Source: Hyperoodon ampullatus (taxonomy: Eukaryota > Chordata > Mammalia > Artiodactyla > Ziphiidae). From it: 64,000 bases of DNA. Below the pieces are notes generated by a model, which was not told the origin of the DNA, ran no database searches, and saw nothing but the letters and a program-made list of their open reading frames with translations. Location of the stretch: positions 868,001 to 932,000 of the forward strand of contig CATKHW010000365.1 of assembly GCA_949752795.1 (NCBI GenBank), written 5' to 3'. Of the stretch, positions 1 through 10,434 are shown in pieces. The first letter of the stretch is position 1; every line of letters begins with the position of its first letter. The position numbers were made by a program, and so were the translations under genes.

Positions 1-132
1 TAAGAATCTTAAAACCTATGTATTGATATGTCTCCGTAAGGGAATCAAGTGTGTCTAGACTGGCATAAACATGGCAGCGAGAATCAGCTCAAACCCACTA
101 TAAAAAGGAATTTCAAAAACAAAACAAAAAAA
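1..132 (+). mobile_element. L1 3' end, copy cut by the window edge
   Basis: This is the distal part of the L1-derived 3' UTR (1-114) and the A-rich tail (115-132). The rest of this copy lies upstream of the window. It is homologous to 1740-1871, the end of the next copy. Confidence 0.7.
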
Positions 133-905
133 CTGGGAAATTCTTTACAATTCCTTCAGGGTCTCTGATGAAGGCTGGAATGACCCTATCTACAACGACA
201 GCTGGATGTGGCATAAGGAGGGACACTTGGGACTGAGACGATTGGTGAGATTGGGTGAGCAAATGCAGACCCTTTAAAGCAATAATGCATGGCACCCATT
301 CCATGGGTCCGAACTCTCCAGGTTGAAGGGAATATTACTACAGCTATAACATGTGCGGGAAACCTAGAGAACGGACACACTGTGAATACGAAAGGTTTCT
401 AAAACTCAACGCATAGTCCCTCTCCTGGTGCTCCGGTTTGACTTTCCGTCTGCTTTACTATCAACCTCCCAACTTGGAGAGACAGCCCCTTTAACCTCTT
501 GGTTCGCACAGGTTGCCAATTTGGCAGAGGATGAAAGGGAAGAGGGAGAACCAATGAGAGAGTAGCTGTTAGGCATTTGGACGGGCACATATCACTGTAA
601 TTTCCCGGCAGGAAGAAGAATTAACCAAATTCTCAGCCACCCACCGGGCACCAGTATAGGTCCTGAACCAAAATTTTGGACTTGCGTTCAGCTCACCAAA
701 AACGAGTTGAAAAATGGAGCTCAGGGGCACAGCAATTCACAAACTGGCCGAGTAATAAAGGACAACTATCGTCCAAAAATCTGTTGAGGGAAGGCAACGA
801 GGCGGACTTGAAAGCGAGGCAGAATAGCAGGAAACAGATTTCAAGAGGTACGTTGGAATCGCCTTTAAAGCACAGGAAGAGGGGCACAACTTCGACAATG
901 ATGCA

Positions 906-979
906 CTTGGCCAAAAAGGGCGTATGCGTTTTCTCCTGAATATATTCAGGAGAAAACGCATACGCCCTTTTTGGCCAAG
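906..979. repeat. 74-bp perfect palindrome, no spacer (reference copy)
   Basis: The left arm 906-942 is the exact reverse complement of the right arm 943-979, with no unpaired centre. The middle twenty bases read CTCCTGAATATATTCAGGAG and the outer ends are CTTGGCC and GGCCAAG. The bases just outside (A at 905, C at 980) do not pair, so symmetry stops sharply. No target-site duplication flanks it. Starts of the 37 copies: 906, 2645, 4384, 6123, 7862, 9601, 11340, 13079, 14818, 16557, 18296, 20035, 21774, 23513, 25252, 26991, 28730, 30469, 32208, 33947, 35686, 37425, 39164, 40903, 42642, 44381, 46119, 47858, 49595, 51334, 53073, 54811, 56550, 58290, 60029, 61767, 63506. All look perfect except those at 54811, 56550, 58290 and 63506. 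A cruciform in DNA or a 37-bp hairpin in RNA is possible; neither is shown. Confidence 0.97.
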
Positions 980-987
980 CAAGCAAG
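976..987 (+). repeat. (CAAG)3 short tandem repeat at the palindrome's right edge
   Basis: Three CAAG copies run directly out of the right arm of the palindrome; the first overlaps its last four bases. The run is present in nearly all units. In unit 37 the first CAAG is changed to TAAG (63576). Confidence 0.8.
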
Positions 988-1334
988 CGGGCAATGCAAA
1001 TCTGCACTACAAAGAAGTATCACTTCCCACCGGTCAAAAGGGACATCCACAAAATGTGTAAGAACAAGAAAGGCAAGACAGGCCCTGGAGAACAGGGAGC
1101 CTTGTTATGCTGATGGGCGGGATGTAAATTGCCAACTGCCTCTCTGGAGGAGTGCATTCTGTTCCCTAAAACAAGTAAAGAACAGAGCTACAGAGCCAAG
1201 GGCACTACCAGTCTAGGGAATATACCTTGGGAAAACTGAAAATCAATAAGACAGAGCCACCCCAAAATTTAGGGCTGCACTGCATACAAGGACCTCAACT
1301 TGGATACACCTTAAGCATCCCAGAAAATATAAAC

Positions 1335-1508
1335 ATGGTTCAAAAAATTGTGGTACTTACGTACGATGGAATATCCCTCAGCCATGAAATCAATGTCATA
1401 AGACCAGTAGCAGCAAAATGGGTGGATTCAGGTACGATGATTCTAAGTGAAATAAGTCACACAGAAAAAGAAACTTATCATAAGATATCACTTATGAAGA
1501 TCCTGTAA
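1335..1508 (+). pseudogene. Remnant of the L1 ORF2 protein C-terminus
   Basis: Translation ends with the segment ILSEISHTEKETYHKISL followed by a few residues and TAA at 1506-1508, as at the C-terminal end of mammalian L1 ORF2p. Upstream, YDGISLSHEIN aligns with the conserved region just before it (the MEYYxAIKxNE-like motif), with decay. The frame stays open back to at least 1227, but 1227 is TTG; the first in-frame ATG is 1335. Only about the last 60-75 residues are represented, with no endonuclease or reverse transcriptase domain. The same frame is intact in most units. It shifts in unit 13 (extra A near 22328) and is altered in units 27 (ATG to ATA near 46550) and 33 (extra C near 56905). 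Its survival is explained by array homogenisation, not by coding function. Confidence 0.75.
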
Positions 1509-1739
1509 ACATGGCTACACTTGAACTGAGTTAGGAAAGAGAACAGTGTCTCACATTTAGAAAACACTCTTATACCTGCTTAAGGGGGAAGGAGAGGTGG
1601 GGTGATGCATAAAACCAGAGTTTGATATAAGCACAGGTACCGTTCCAAAAACCAACTATGGAATAGACAAGACCTACACCGTCCTCAGCGAAAGGGACTC
1701 AAAACCCCATATTTCCCGCAGAGGAAAATATCTGACTAG

Positions 1740-3478
1740 TAAGAATCTTAAAACCTATGTATTGATATGTCTCCGTAAGGGAATCAAGTGTGTCTAGACT
1801 GGCATAAACATGGCAGCGAGAATCAGCTCAAACCCACTATAAAAAGGAATTTCAAAAACAAAACAAAAAAACTGGGAAATTCTTTGCAATTCCTTCAGGG
1901 TCTCTGATGAAGGCTGGAATGACCCTATCTACAACGACAGCTGGATGTGGCATAAGGAGGGACACTTGGGACTGAGACGATTGGTGAGATTGGGTGAGCA
2001 AATGCAGACCCTTTAAAGCAATAATGCATGGCACCCATTCCATGGGTCCGAACTCTCCAGGTTGAAGGGAATATTACTACAGCTATAACATGTGCGGGAA
2101 ACCTAGAGAACGGACACACTGTGAATACGAAAGGTTTCTAAAACTCAACGCATAGTCCCTCTCCTGGTGCTCCGGTTTGACTTTCCGTCTGCTTTACTAT
2201 CAACCTCCCAACTTGGAGAGACAGCCCCTTTAACCTCTTGGTTCGCACAGGTTGCCAATTTGGCAGAGGATGAAAGGGAAGAGGGAGAACCAATGAGAGA
2301 GTAGCTGTTAGGCATTTGGACGGGCACATATCACTGTAATTTCCCGGCAGGAAGAAGAATTAACCAAATTCTCAGCCACCCACCGGGCACCAGTATATGT
2401 CCTGAACCAAAATTTTGGACTTGCGTTCAGCTCACCAAAAACGAGTTGAAAAATGGAGCTCAGGGGCACAGCAATTCACAAACTGGCCGAGTAATAAAGG
2501 ACAACTATCGTCCAAAAATCTGTTGAGGGAAGGCAACGAGGCGGACTTGAAAGCGAGGCAGAATAGCAGGAAACAGATTTCAAGAGGTACGTTGGAATCG
2601 CCTTTAAAGCACAGGAAGAGGGGCACAACTTCGACAATGATGCACTTGGCCAAAAAGGGCGTATGCGTTTTCTCCTGAATATATTCAGGAGAAAACGCAT
2701 ACGCCCTTTTTGGCCAAGCAAGCAAGCGGGCAATGCAAATCTGCACTACAAAGAAGTATCACTTCCCACCGGTCAAAAGGGACATCCACAAAATGTGTAA
2801 GAACAAGAAAGGCAAGACAGGCCCTGGAGAACAGGGAGCCTTGTTATGCTGATGGGCGGGATGTAAATTGACAACTGCCTCTCCGGAGGAGTGCATTCTG
2901 TTCCCTAAAACAAGTAAAGAACAGAGCTACAGAGCCAAGGGCACTACCAGTCTAGGGAATATACCTTGGGAAAACTGAAAATCAATAAGACAGAGCCACC
3001 CCAAAATTTAGGGCTGCACTGCATACAAGGACCTCAACTTGGATACAACTTAAGTATCCCAGAAAATATAAACATGGTTCAAAAAATTCTGGTACTTACG
3101 TACGATGGAATATCCCTCAGCCATGAAATCAATGTCATAAGACCAGTAGCAGCAAAATGGGTGGATTCAGGTACGATGATTCTAAGTGAAATAAGTCACA
3201 CAGAAAAAGAAACTTATCATAAGATATCACTTATGAAGATCCTGTAAACATGGCTACACTTGAACTGAGTTAGGAAAGAGAACAGTGTCTCACATTTAGA
3301 AAACACTCTTATACCTGCTTAAGGGGGAAGGAGAGGTGGGGTGATGCATAAAACCAGAGTTTGATATAAGCACAGGTACCGTTACAAAAACCAACTATGG
3401 AATAGAAAAGACCTACACCATCCTCAGTGAAAGGGACACAAAACCCCATATTTCCCGCAGAGGAAAATATCTGACTAG
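1740..3478 (+). repeat. Satellite monomer 2
   Basis: Palindrome 2645-2718, perfect. It carries TTTGCAATTCC (TTTACAATTCC in most units), shared only with unit 6. It has TTGACAACT instead of TTGCCAACT, ACAACTTAAG instead of ACACCTTAAG in the L1 part, and a private AAATTCTGG. Confidence 0.97.
1854..1871 (+). other. A-rich tract, probable relic of the L1 poly(A) tail
   Basis: An A-run broken only by two C residues follows the 3' UTR relic; CTATAAAAAGG just upstream sits where L1 carries its polyadenylation signal. Subtypes differ at the end of the tract: AAAACTGGG in most units, AAACCTGGG in units 3, 4, 9, 15 and 21, and AAAACGGGG in units 11, 13, 17, 19, 27 and 29. Confidence 0.65.
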
Positions 3479-5217
3479 TAAGAATCTTAAAACCTATGTA
3501 TTGATATGTCTCCGTAAGGGAATCAAGTGTGTCTAGACTGGCATAAACATGGCAGCGAGAATCAGCTCAAACCCACTATAAAAAGGAATTTCAAAAACAA
3601 AACAAAAAACCTGGGAAATTCTTTACAATTCCTTCAGGGTCTCTGATGAAGGCTGGAATGACCCTATCTACAACGACAGCTGGATGTGGCATAAGGAGGG
3701 ACACTTGGGACTGAGACGATTGGTGAGATTGGGTGAGCAAATGCAGACCCTTTAAAGCAATAATGCATGGCACCCATTCCATGGGTCCGAACTCTCCAGG
3801 TTGAAGGGAATATTACTACAGCTATAACATGTGCGGGAAACCTAGAGAACGGACACACTGTGAATACGAAAGGTTTCTGAAACTCAACGAATAGTCCCTC
3901 TCCTGGTGCTCCGGTTTGACTTTCCGTCTGCTTTACTATCAACCTCCCAACTTGGAGAGACAGCCCCTTTAACCTCTTGGTTCGCACAGGTTGCCAATTT
4001 GGCAGAGGAAGAAAGGGAAGAGGGAGAACCAATGAGAGAGTAGCTGTTAGGCATTTGGACGGGCACATATCACTGTAATTTCCCGGCAGGAAGAAGAATT
4101 AACCAAATTCTCAGCCACCCACCGGGAACCAGTATAGGCCCTGAACCAAAATTTTGGACTTGCGGTCAGCTCACCAAAAACGAGTTGAAAAATGGAGCTC
4201 AGGGGCACAGCAATTCACAAACTGGCCGAGTAATAAAGGACAACTATCGTCCAAAAATCTGTTGAGGGAAGGCAACGAGGCGGACTTGAATGCGAGGCAG
4301 AATAGCAGGAAACAGATTTCAAGAGGTACGTTGGAATCGCCTTTAAAGCACAGGAAGAGGGGCACAACTTCGACAATGATGCACTTGGCCAAAAAGGGCG
4401 TATGCGTTTTCTCCTGAATATATTCAGGAGAAAACGCATACGCCCTTTTTGGCCAAGCAAGCAAGCGGGCAATGCAAATCTGCACTACAAAGAAGTATCA
4501 CTTCCCACCGGTCAAAAGGGACATCCACAAAATGTGTAAGAACAAGAAAGGCAAGACAGGCCCTGGAGAACAGGGAGCCTTGTTATGCTGATGGGCGGGA
4601 TGTAAATTGACAACTGCCTCTCTGGAGGAGTGCATTCTGTTCCCTAAAACAAGTAAAGAACAGAGCTACAGAGCCAAGGGCACTACCAGTCTAGGGAATA
4701 TACCTTGGGAAAACTGAAAATCAATAAGACAGAGCCACCCCAAAATTTAGGGCTGCACTGCATACAAGGACCTCAACTTGGATACAACTTAAGTATCCCA
4801 GAAAATATAAACATGGTTCAAAAAATTGTGGTACTTACGTACGATGGAATATCCCTCAGCCATGAAATCAATGTCATAAGACCAGTAGCAGCAAAATGGG
4901 TGGATTCAGGTACGATGATTCTAAGTGAAATAAGTCACACAGAAAAAGAAACTTATCATAAGATATCACTTATGAAGATCCTGTAAACATGGCTACACTT
5001 GAACTGAGTTAGGAAAGAGAACAGTGTCTCACATTTAGAAAACACTCTTATACCTGCTTAAGGGGGAAGGAGAGGTGGGGTGATGCATAAAACCAGAGTT
5101 TGATATAAGCACAGGTACCGTTCCAAAAACCAACTATGGAATAGAAAAGACCTACACCATCCTCAGTGAAAGGGACACAAAACCCCATATTTCCCGCAGA
5201 GGAAAATATCTGACTGG
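3479..5217 (+). repeat. Satellite monomer 3
   Basis: Palindrome 4384-4457, perfect. Belongs to the subtype with AAACCTGGG, TTTCTGAAACTCAACGAATAG and TTGAATGCGAGG, shared with units 4, 9 and 15. Private GAGGAAGAAAGG near 4007. Confidence 0.97.
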
Positions 5218-6956
5218 TAAGAATCTTAAAACCTATGTATTGATATGTCTCCGTAAGGGAATCAAGTGTGTCTAGACTGGCATAAACATGGCAGCGAGAA
5301 TCAGCTCAAACCCACTATAAAAAGGAATTTCAAAAACAAAACAAAAAACCTGGGAAATTCTTTACAATTCCTTCAGGGTCTCTGATGAAGGCTGGAATGA
5401 CCCTATCTACAACGACAGCTGGATGTGGCATAAGGAGGGACACTTGGGACTGAGACGATTGGTGAGATTGGGTGAGCAAATGCAGACCCTTTAAAGCAAT
5501 AATGCATGGCACCCATTCCATGGGTCCGAACTCTCCAGGTTGAAGGGAATATTACTACAGCTATAACATGTGCGGGAAACCTAGAGAACGGACACACTGT
5601 GAATACGAAAGGTTTCTGAAACTCAACGAATAGTCCCTCTCCTGGTGCTCCGGTTTGACTTTCCGTCTGCTTTACTATCAACCTCCCAACTTGGAGAGAC
5701 AGCCCCTTTAACCTCTTGGTTCGCACAGGTTGCCAATTTGGCAGAGGATGAAAGGGAAGAGGGAGAACCAATGAGAGAGTAGCTGTTAGGCATTTGGACG
5801 GGCACATATCACTGTAATTTCCCGGCAGGAAGAAGAATTAACCAAATTCTCAGCCACCCACCGGGAACCAGTATAGGTCCTGAACCAAAATTTTGGACTT
5901 GCGGTCAGCTCACCAAAAACGAGTTGAAAAATGGAGCTCAGGGGCACAGCAATTCACAAACTGGCCGAGTAATAAAGGACAACTATCGTCCAAAAATCTG
6001 TTGAGGGAAGGCAACGAGGCGGACTTGAATGCGAGGCAGAATAGCAGGAAACAGATTTCAAGAGGTACGTTGGAATCGCCTTTAAAGCACAGGAAGAGGG
6101 GCACAACTTCGACAATGATGCACTTGGCCAAAAAGGGCGTATGCGTTTTCTCCTGAATATATTCAGGAGAAAACGCATACGCCCTTTTTGGCCAAGCAAG
6201 CAAGCGGGCAATGCAAATCTGCACTACAAAGAAGTATCACTTCCCACCGGTCAAAAGGGACATCCACAAAATGTGTAAGAACAAGAAAGGCAAGACAGGC
6301 CCTGGAGAACAGGGAGCCTTGTTATGCTGATGGGCGGGATGTAAATTGACAACTGCCTCTCTGGAGGAGTGCATTCTGTTCCCTAAAACAAGTAAAGAAC
6401 AGAGCTACAGAGCCAAGGGCACTACCAGTCTAGGGAATATACCTTGGGAAAACTGAAAATCAATAAGACAGAGCCACCCCAAAATTTAGGGCTGCACTGC
6501 ATACAAGGACCTCAACTTGGATACACCTTAAGTATTCCAGAAAATATAAACATGGTTCAAAAAATTGTGGTACTTACGTACGATGGAATATCCCTCAGCC
6601 ATGAAATCAATGTCATAAGACCAGTAGCAGCAAAATGGGTGGATTCAGGTACGATGATTCTAAGTGAAATAAGTCACACAGAAAAAGAAACTTATCATAA
6701 GATATCACTTATGAAGATCCTGTAAACATGGCTACACTTGAACTGAGTTAGGAAAGAGAACAGTGTCTCACATTTAGAAAACACTCTTATACCTGCTTAA
6801 GGGGGAAGGAGAGGTGGGGTGATGCATAAAACCAGAGTTTGATATAAGCACAGGTACCGTTCCAAAAACCAACTATGGAATAGACAAGACCTACACCGTC
6901 TTCAGTGAAAGGGACTCAAAACCCCATATTTCCCGCAGAGGAAAATATCTGACTAG
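5218..6956 (+). repeat. Satellite monomer 4
   Basis: Palindrome 6123-6196, perfect. Same subtype as unit 3 but with ACACCTTAAGTATTCC in the L1 part. The SpeI site at its left boundary is changed to ACTGGT (5213-5218). Confidence 0.97.
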
Positions 6957-8695
6957 TAAGAATCTTAAAACCTATGTATTGATATGTCTCCGTAAGGGAA
7001 TCAAGTGTGTCTAGACTGGCATAAACATGGCAGCGAGAATCAGCTCAAACCCACTATAAAAAGGAATTTCAAAAACAAAACAAAAAAACTGGGAAATTCT
7101 TTACAATTCCTTCAGGGTCTCTGATGAAGGCTGGAATGACCCTATCTACAACGACAGCTGGATGTGGCATAAGGAGGGACACTTGGGACTGAGACGATTG
7201 GTGAGATTGGGTGAGCAAATGCAGACCCTTTAAAGCAATAATGCATGGCACCCATTCCATGGGTCCGAACTCTCCAGGTTGAAGGGAATATTACTACAGC
7301 TATAACATGTGCGGGAAACCTAGAGAACGGACACACTGTGAATACGAAAGGTTTCTAAAACTCAACGCATAGTCCCTCTCCTGGTGCTCCGGTTTGACTT
7401 TCCGTCTGCTTTACTATCAACCTCCCAACTTGGAGAGACAGCCCCTTTAACCTCTTGGTTCGCACAGGTTGCCAATTTGGCAGAGGATGAAAGGGAAGAG
7501 GGAGAACCAATGAGAGAGTAGCTGTTAGGCATTTGGACGGGCACATATCACTGTAATTTCCCGGCAGGAAGAAGAATTAACCAAATTCTCAGCCACCCAC
7601 CGGGCACCAGTATAGGTCCTGAACCAAAATTTTGGACTTGCGTTCAGCTCACCAAAAACGAGTTGAAAAATGGAGCTCAGGGGCACAGCAATTCACAAAC
7701 TGGCCGAGTAATAAAGGACAACTATCGTCCAAAAATCTGTTGAGGGAAGGCAACGAGGCGGACTTGAAAGCGAGGCAGAATAGCAGGAAACAGATTTCAA
7801 GAGGTACGTTGGAATCGCCTTTAAAGCACAGGAAGAGGGGCACAACTTCGACAATGATGCACTTGGCCAAAAAGGGCGTATGCGTTTTCTCCTGAATATA
7901 TTCAGGAGAAAACGCATACGCCCTTTTTGGCCAAGCAAGCAAGCGGGCAATGCAAATCTGCACTACAAAGAAGTATCACTTCCCACCGGTCAAAAGGGAC
8001 ATCCACAAAATGTGTAAGAACAAGAAAGGCAAGACAGGCCCTGGAGAACAGGGAGCCTTGTTATGCTGATGGGCGGGATGTAAATTGCCAACTGCCTCTC
8101 TGGAGGAGTGCATTCTGTTCCCTAAAACAAGTAAAGAACAGAGCTACAGAGCCAAGGGCACTACCAGTCTAGGGAATATACCTTGGGAAAACTGAAAATC
8201 AATAAGACAGAGCCACCCCAAAATTTAGGGCTGCACTGCATACAAGGACCTCAACTTGGATACACCTTAAGCATCCCAGAAAATATAAACATGGTTCAAA
8301 AAATTGTGGTACTTACGTACGATGGAATATCCCTCAGCCATGAAATCAATGTCATAAGACCAGTAGCAGCAAAATGGGTGGATTCAGGTACGATGATTCT
8401 AAGTGAAATAAGTCACACAGAAAAAGAAACTTATCATAAGATATCACTTATGAAGATCCTGTAAACATGGCTACACTTGAACTGAGTTAGGAAAGAGAAC
8501 AGTGTCTCACATTTAGAAAACACTCTTATACCTGCTTAAGGGGGAAGGAGAGGTGGGGTGATGCATAAAACCAGAGTTTGATATAAGCACAGGTACCGTT
8601 CCAAAAACCAACTATGGAATAGACAAGACCTACACCGTCCTCAGCGAAAGGGACTCAAAACCCCATATTTCCCGCAGAGGAAAATATCTGACTAG
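6957..8695 (+). repeat. Satellite monomer 5
   Basis: Palindrome 7862-7935, perfect. Appears nearly identical to unit 1, including the GCGTTC, CCGGGCACC and AAGCATCCC states, giving a four-unit (6,956-bp) repeat distance. Confidence 0.97.
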
Positions 8696-10434
8696 TAAGA
8701 ATCTTAAAACCTATGTATTGATATGTCTCCGTAAGGGAATCAAGTGTGTCTAGACTGGCATAAACATGGCAGCGAGAATCAGCTCAAACCCACTATAAAA
8801 AGGAATTTCAAAAACAAAACAAAAAAACTGGGAAATTCTTTGCAATTCCTTCAGGGTCTCTGATGAAGGCTGGAATGACCCTATCTACAACGACAGCTGG
8901 ATGTGGCATAAGGAGGGACACTTGGGACTGAGACGATTGGTGAGATTGGGTGAGCAAATGCAGACCCTTTAAAGCAATAATGCATGGCACCCATTCCATG
9001 GGTCCGAACTCTCCAGGTTGAAGGGAATATTACTACAGCTATAACATGTGCGGGAGACCTAGAGAACGGACACACTGTGAATACGAAAGGTTTCTAAAAC
9101 TCAACGCATAGTCCCTCTCCTGGTGCTCCGGTTTGACTTTCCGTCTGCTTTACTATCAACCTCCCAACTTGGAGAGACAGCCCCTTTAACCTCTTGGTTC
9201 GCACAGGTTGCCAATTTGGCAGAGGATGAAAGGGAAGAGGGAGAACCAATGAGAGAGTAGCTGTTAGGCATTTGGACGGGCACATATCACTGTAATTTCC
9301 CGGCAGGAAGAAGAATTAACCAAATTCTCAGCCACCCACCGGGAACCAGTATAGGTCCTGAACCAAAATTTTGGACTTGCGGTCAGCTCACCAAAAACGA
9401 GTTGAAAAATGGAGCTCAGGGGCACAGCAATTCACAAACTGGCCGAGTAATAAAGGACAACTATCGTCCAAAAATCTGTTGAGGGAAGGCAACGAGGCGG
9501 ACTTGAAAGCGAGGCAGAATAGCAGGAAACAGATTTCAAGAGGTACGATGGAATCGCCTTTAAAGCACAGGAAGAGGGGCACAACTTCGACAATGATGCA
9601 CTTGGCCAAAAAGGGCGTATGCGTTTTCTCCTGAATATATTCAGGAGAAAACGCATACGCCCTTTTTGGCCAAGCAAGCAAGCGGGCAATGCAAATCTGC
9701 ACTACAAAGAAGTATCACTTCCCACCGGTCAAAAGGGACATCCACAAAATGTGTAAGAACAAGAAAGGCAAGACAGGCCCTGGAGAACAGGGAGCCTTGT
9801 TATGCTGATGGGCGGGATGTAAATTGCCAACTGCCTCTCTGGAGGAGTGCATTCTGTTCCCTAAAACAAGTAAAGAACAGAGCTACAGAGCCAAGGGCAC
9901 TACCAGTCTAGGGAATATACCTTGGGAAAACTGAAAATCAATAAGACAGAGCCACCCCAAAATTTAGGGCTGCACTGCATACAAGGACCTCAACTTGGAT
10001 ACACCTTAAGTATCCCAGAAAATATAAACATGGTTCAAAAAATTGTGGTACTTACGTACAATAGAATATCCCTCAGCCATGAAATCAATGTCATAAGACC
10101 AGTAGCAGCAAAATGGGTGGATTCAGGTACGATGATTCTAAGTGAAATAAGTCACACAGAAAAAGAAACTTATCATAAGATATCACTTATGAAGATCCTG
10201 TAAACATGGCTACACTTGAACTGAGTTAGGAAAGAGAACAGTGTCTCACATTTAGAAAACACTCTTATACCTGCTTAAGGGGGAAGGAGAGGTGGGGTGA
10301 TGCATAAAACCAGAGTTTGATATAAGCACAGGTACCGTTCCAAAAACCAACTATGGAATAGACAAGACCTACACCGTCCTCAGCGAAAGGGACTCAAAAC
10401 CCCATATTTCCCGCAGAGGAAAATATCTGACTAG
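8696..10434 (+). repeat. Satellite monomer 6
   Basis: Palindrome 9601-9674, perfect. Shares TTTGCAATTCC with unit 2 in its left half. Its right half differs from unit 2 (GCGGTC, TTGCCAACT, ACACCTTAAG), so a duplication or conversion boundary may lie inside it. Private changes include GGTACGATGG at 9542 and TACAATAGAA at 10057. Confidence 0.97.

Larger units (their letters stand above)
133..1226. other. Unrecognised 1.1-kb segment of the monomer
   Basis: This is the non-L1 part of the unit, described on unit 1 and present in every unit. I recognise no transposon, RNA gene or coding domain in it. Its only strong internal structure is the palindrome at 906-979, followed by three CAAG tandem repeats at 976-987. 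A small hairpin (ACCCAT 294-299, loop 300-302, ATGGGT 303-308) is also present. The left half (about 140-660) carries most of the variants that separate subtypes. The right half (about 700-1200) is better conserved between copies. The short open frames inside lack conserved starts and show no coding signature. Confidence 0.6.
1..1739 (+). repeat. Satellite monomer 1
   Basis: Reference unit for the offsets used here. Palindrome 906-979, perfect. Diagnostic states: GCGTTCAGC at 683, CCGGGCACC at 645, TTGCCAACT at 1129 and AAGCATCCC at 1312. Unit 5 shares all of them. Confidence 0.97.
1282..1871 (+). mobile_element. 5'-truncated, decayed L1 (LINE-1) 3' end embedded in the monomer
   Basis: Reading along the plus strand this has the order of an L1 3' terminus: end of ORF2 (to 1508), 3' UTR (1509 to about 1850), then an A-rich tail (1854-1871). 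Stretches such as GATGGAATATCCCTCAGCC (1367), AGTGAAATAAGTCACACAG (1446) and ATATCACTTATGAAGAT (1485) match the artiodactyl/cetacean L1 terminus as I remember it. The remainder of the 3' UTR aligns more loosely but in the same order. The segment spans the arbitrary unit boundary at 1739/1740. It recurs in every unit from about offset 1282 to offset 132 of the following unit. The element cannot move: it lacks the 5' UTR, ORF1 and nearly all of ORF2. The 5' limit is approximate. Confidence 0.78.

Noticed and set aside
163..195. Hammerhead ribozyme core (CTGATGA in GTCTCTGATGAAGGC)
   Set aside because: The CTGATGA box is not followed by a stem and the required GAAAC-type box at a workable distance, and no matching cleavage-site stem was seen.
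294..308. Small hairpin ACCCAT-TCC-ATGGGT as a regulatory site
   Set aside because: A six-base stem is expected by chance in 1.7 kb, and nothing around it suggests a function.
500..525. RNA polymerase III B box / tRNA-derived SINE (GGTTCGCACAGG)
   Set aside because: Only GGTTCG fits; the rest of the B box does not, and no A box lies at the usual distance upstream.
754..759. AATAAA polyadenylation signal in the non-L1 segment
   Set aside because: It is an isolated hexamer with no transcript or downstream element to support it, and likely chance.
906..979. CRISPR array or phage/plasmid origin suggested by regularly spaced palindromes
   Set aside because: The spacing is 1,739 bp of repeated sequence, not unique spacers of about 30-40 bp. 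The whole unit is a mammalian satellite with L1 sequence.
906..979. Palindrome as an inserted transposable element (MITE or foldback)
   Set aside because: There is no internal sequence between the arms and no target-site duplication: the flanks GATGCA and CAAGCA are unrelated.
133..1226. Endogenous retrovirus or LTR origin for the non-L1 segment
   Set aside because: I saw no TG...CA-bounded LTR with promoter and polyadenylation signal, no primer-binding site and no retroviral protein motif in any frame.
676..1508. Repeated short open frames (87, 81 and 93 residues on the plus strand; 60-145 residues on the minus strand) that could be read as a conserved gene family
   Set aside because: They recur only because the satellite recurs. 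Several begin at TTG, which is not a normal eukaryotic start, and frames overlap on both strands. Single substitutions open or close them (TTGCCAACT versus TTGACAACT). Only the 93-residue frame has protein similarity, and that is an L1 ORF2 relic.
1..1739. CENP-B box
   Set aside because: I looked for TTCGnnnnAnnCGGG on both strands around each CGGG/CCCG in the unit, and none had the required TTCG and A positions. A programmatic search would settle this.
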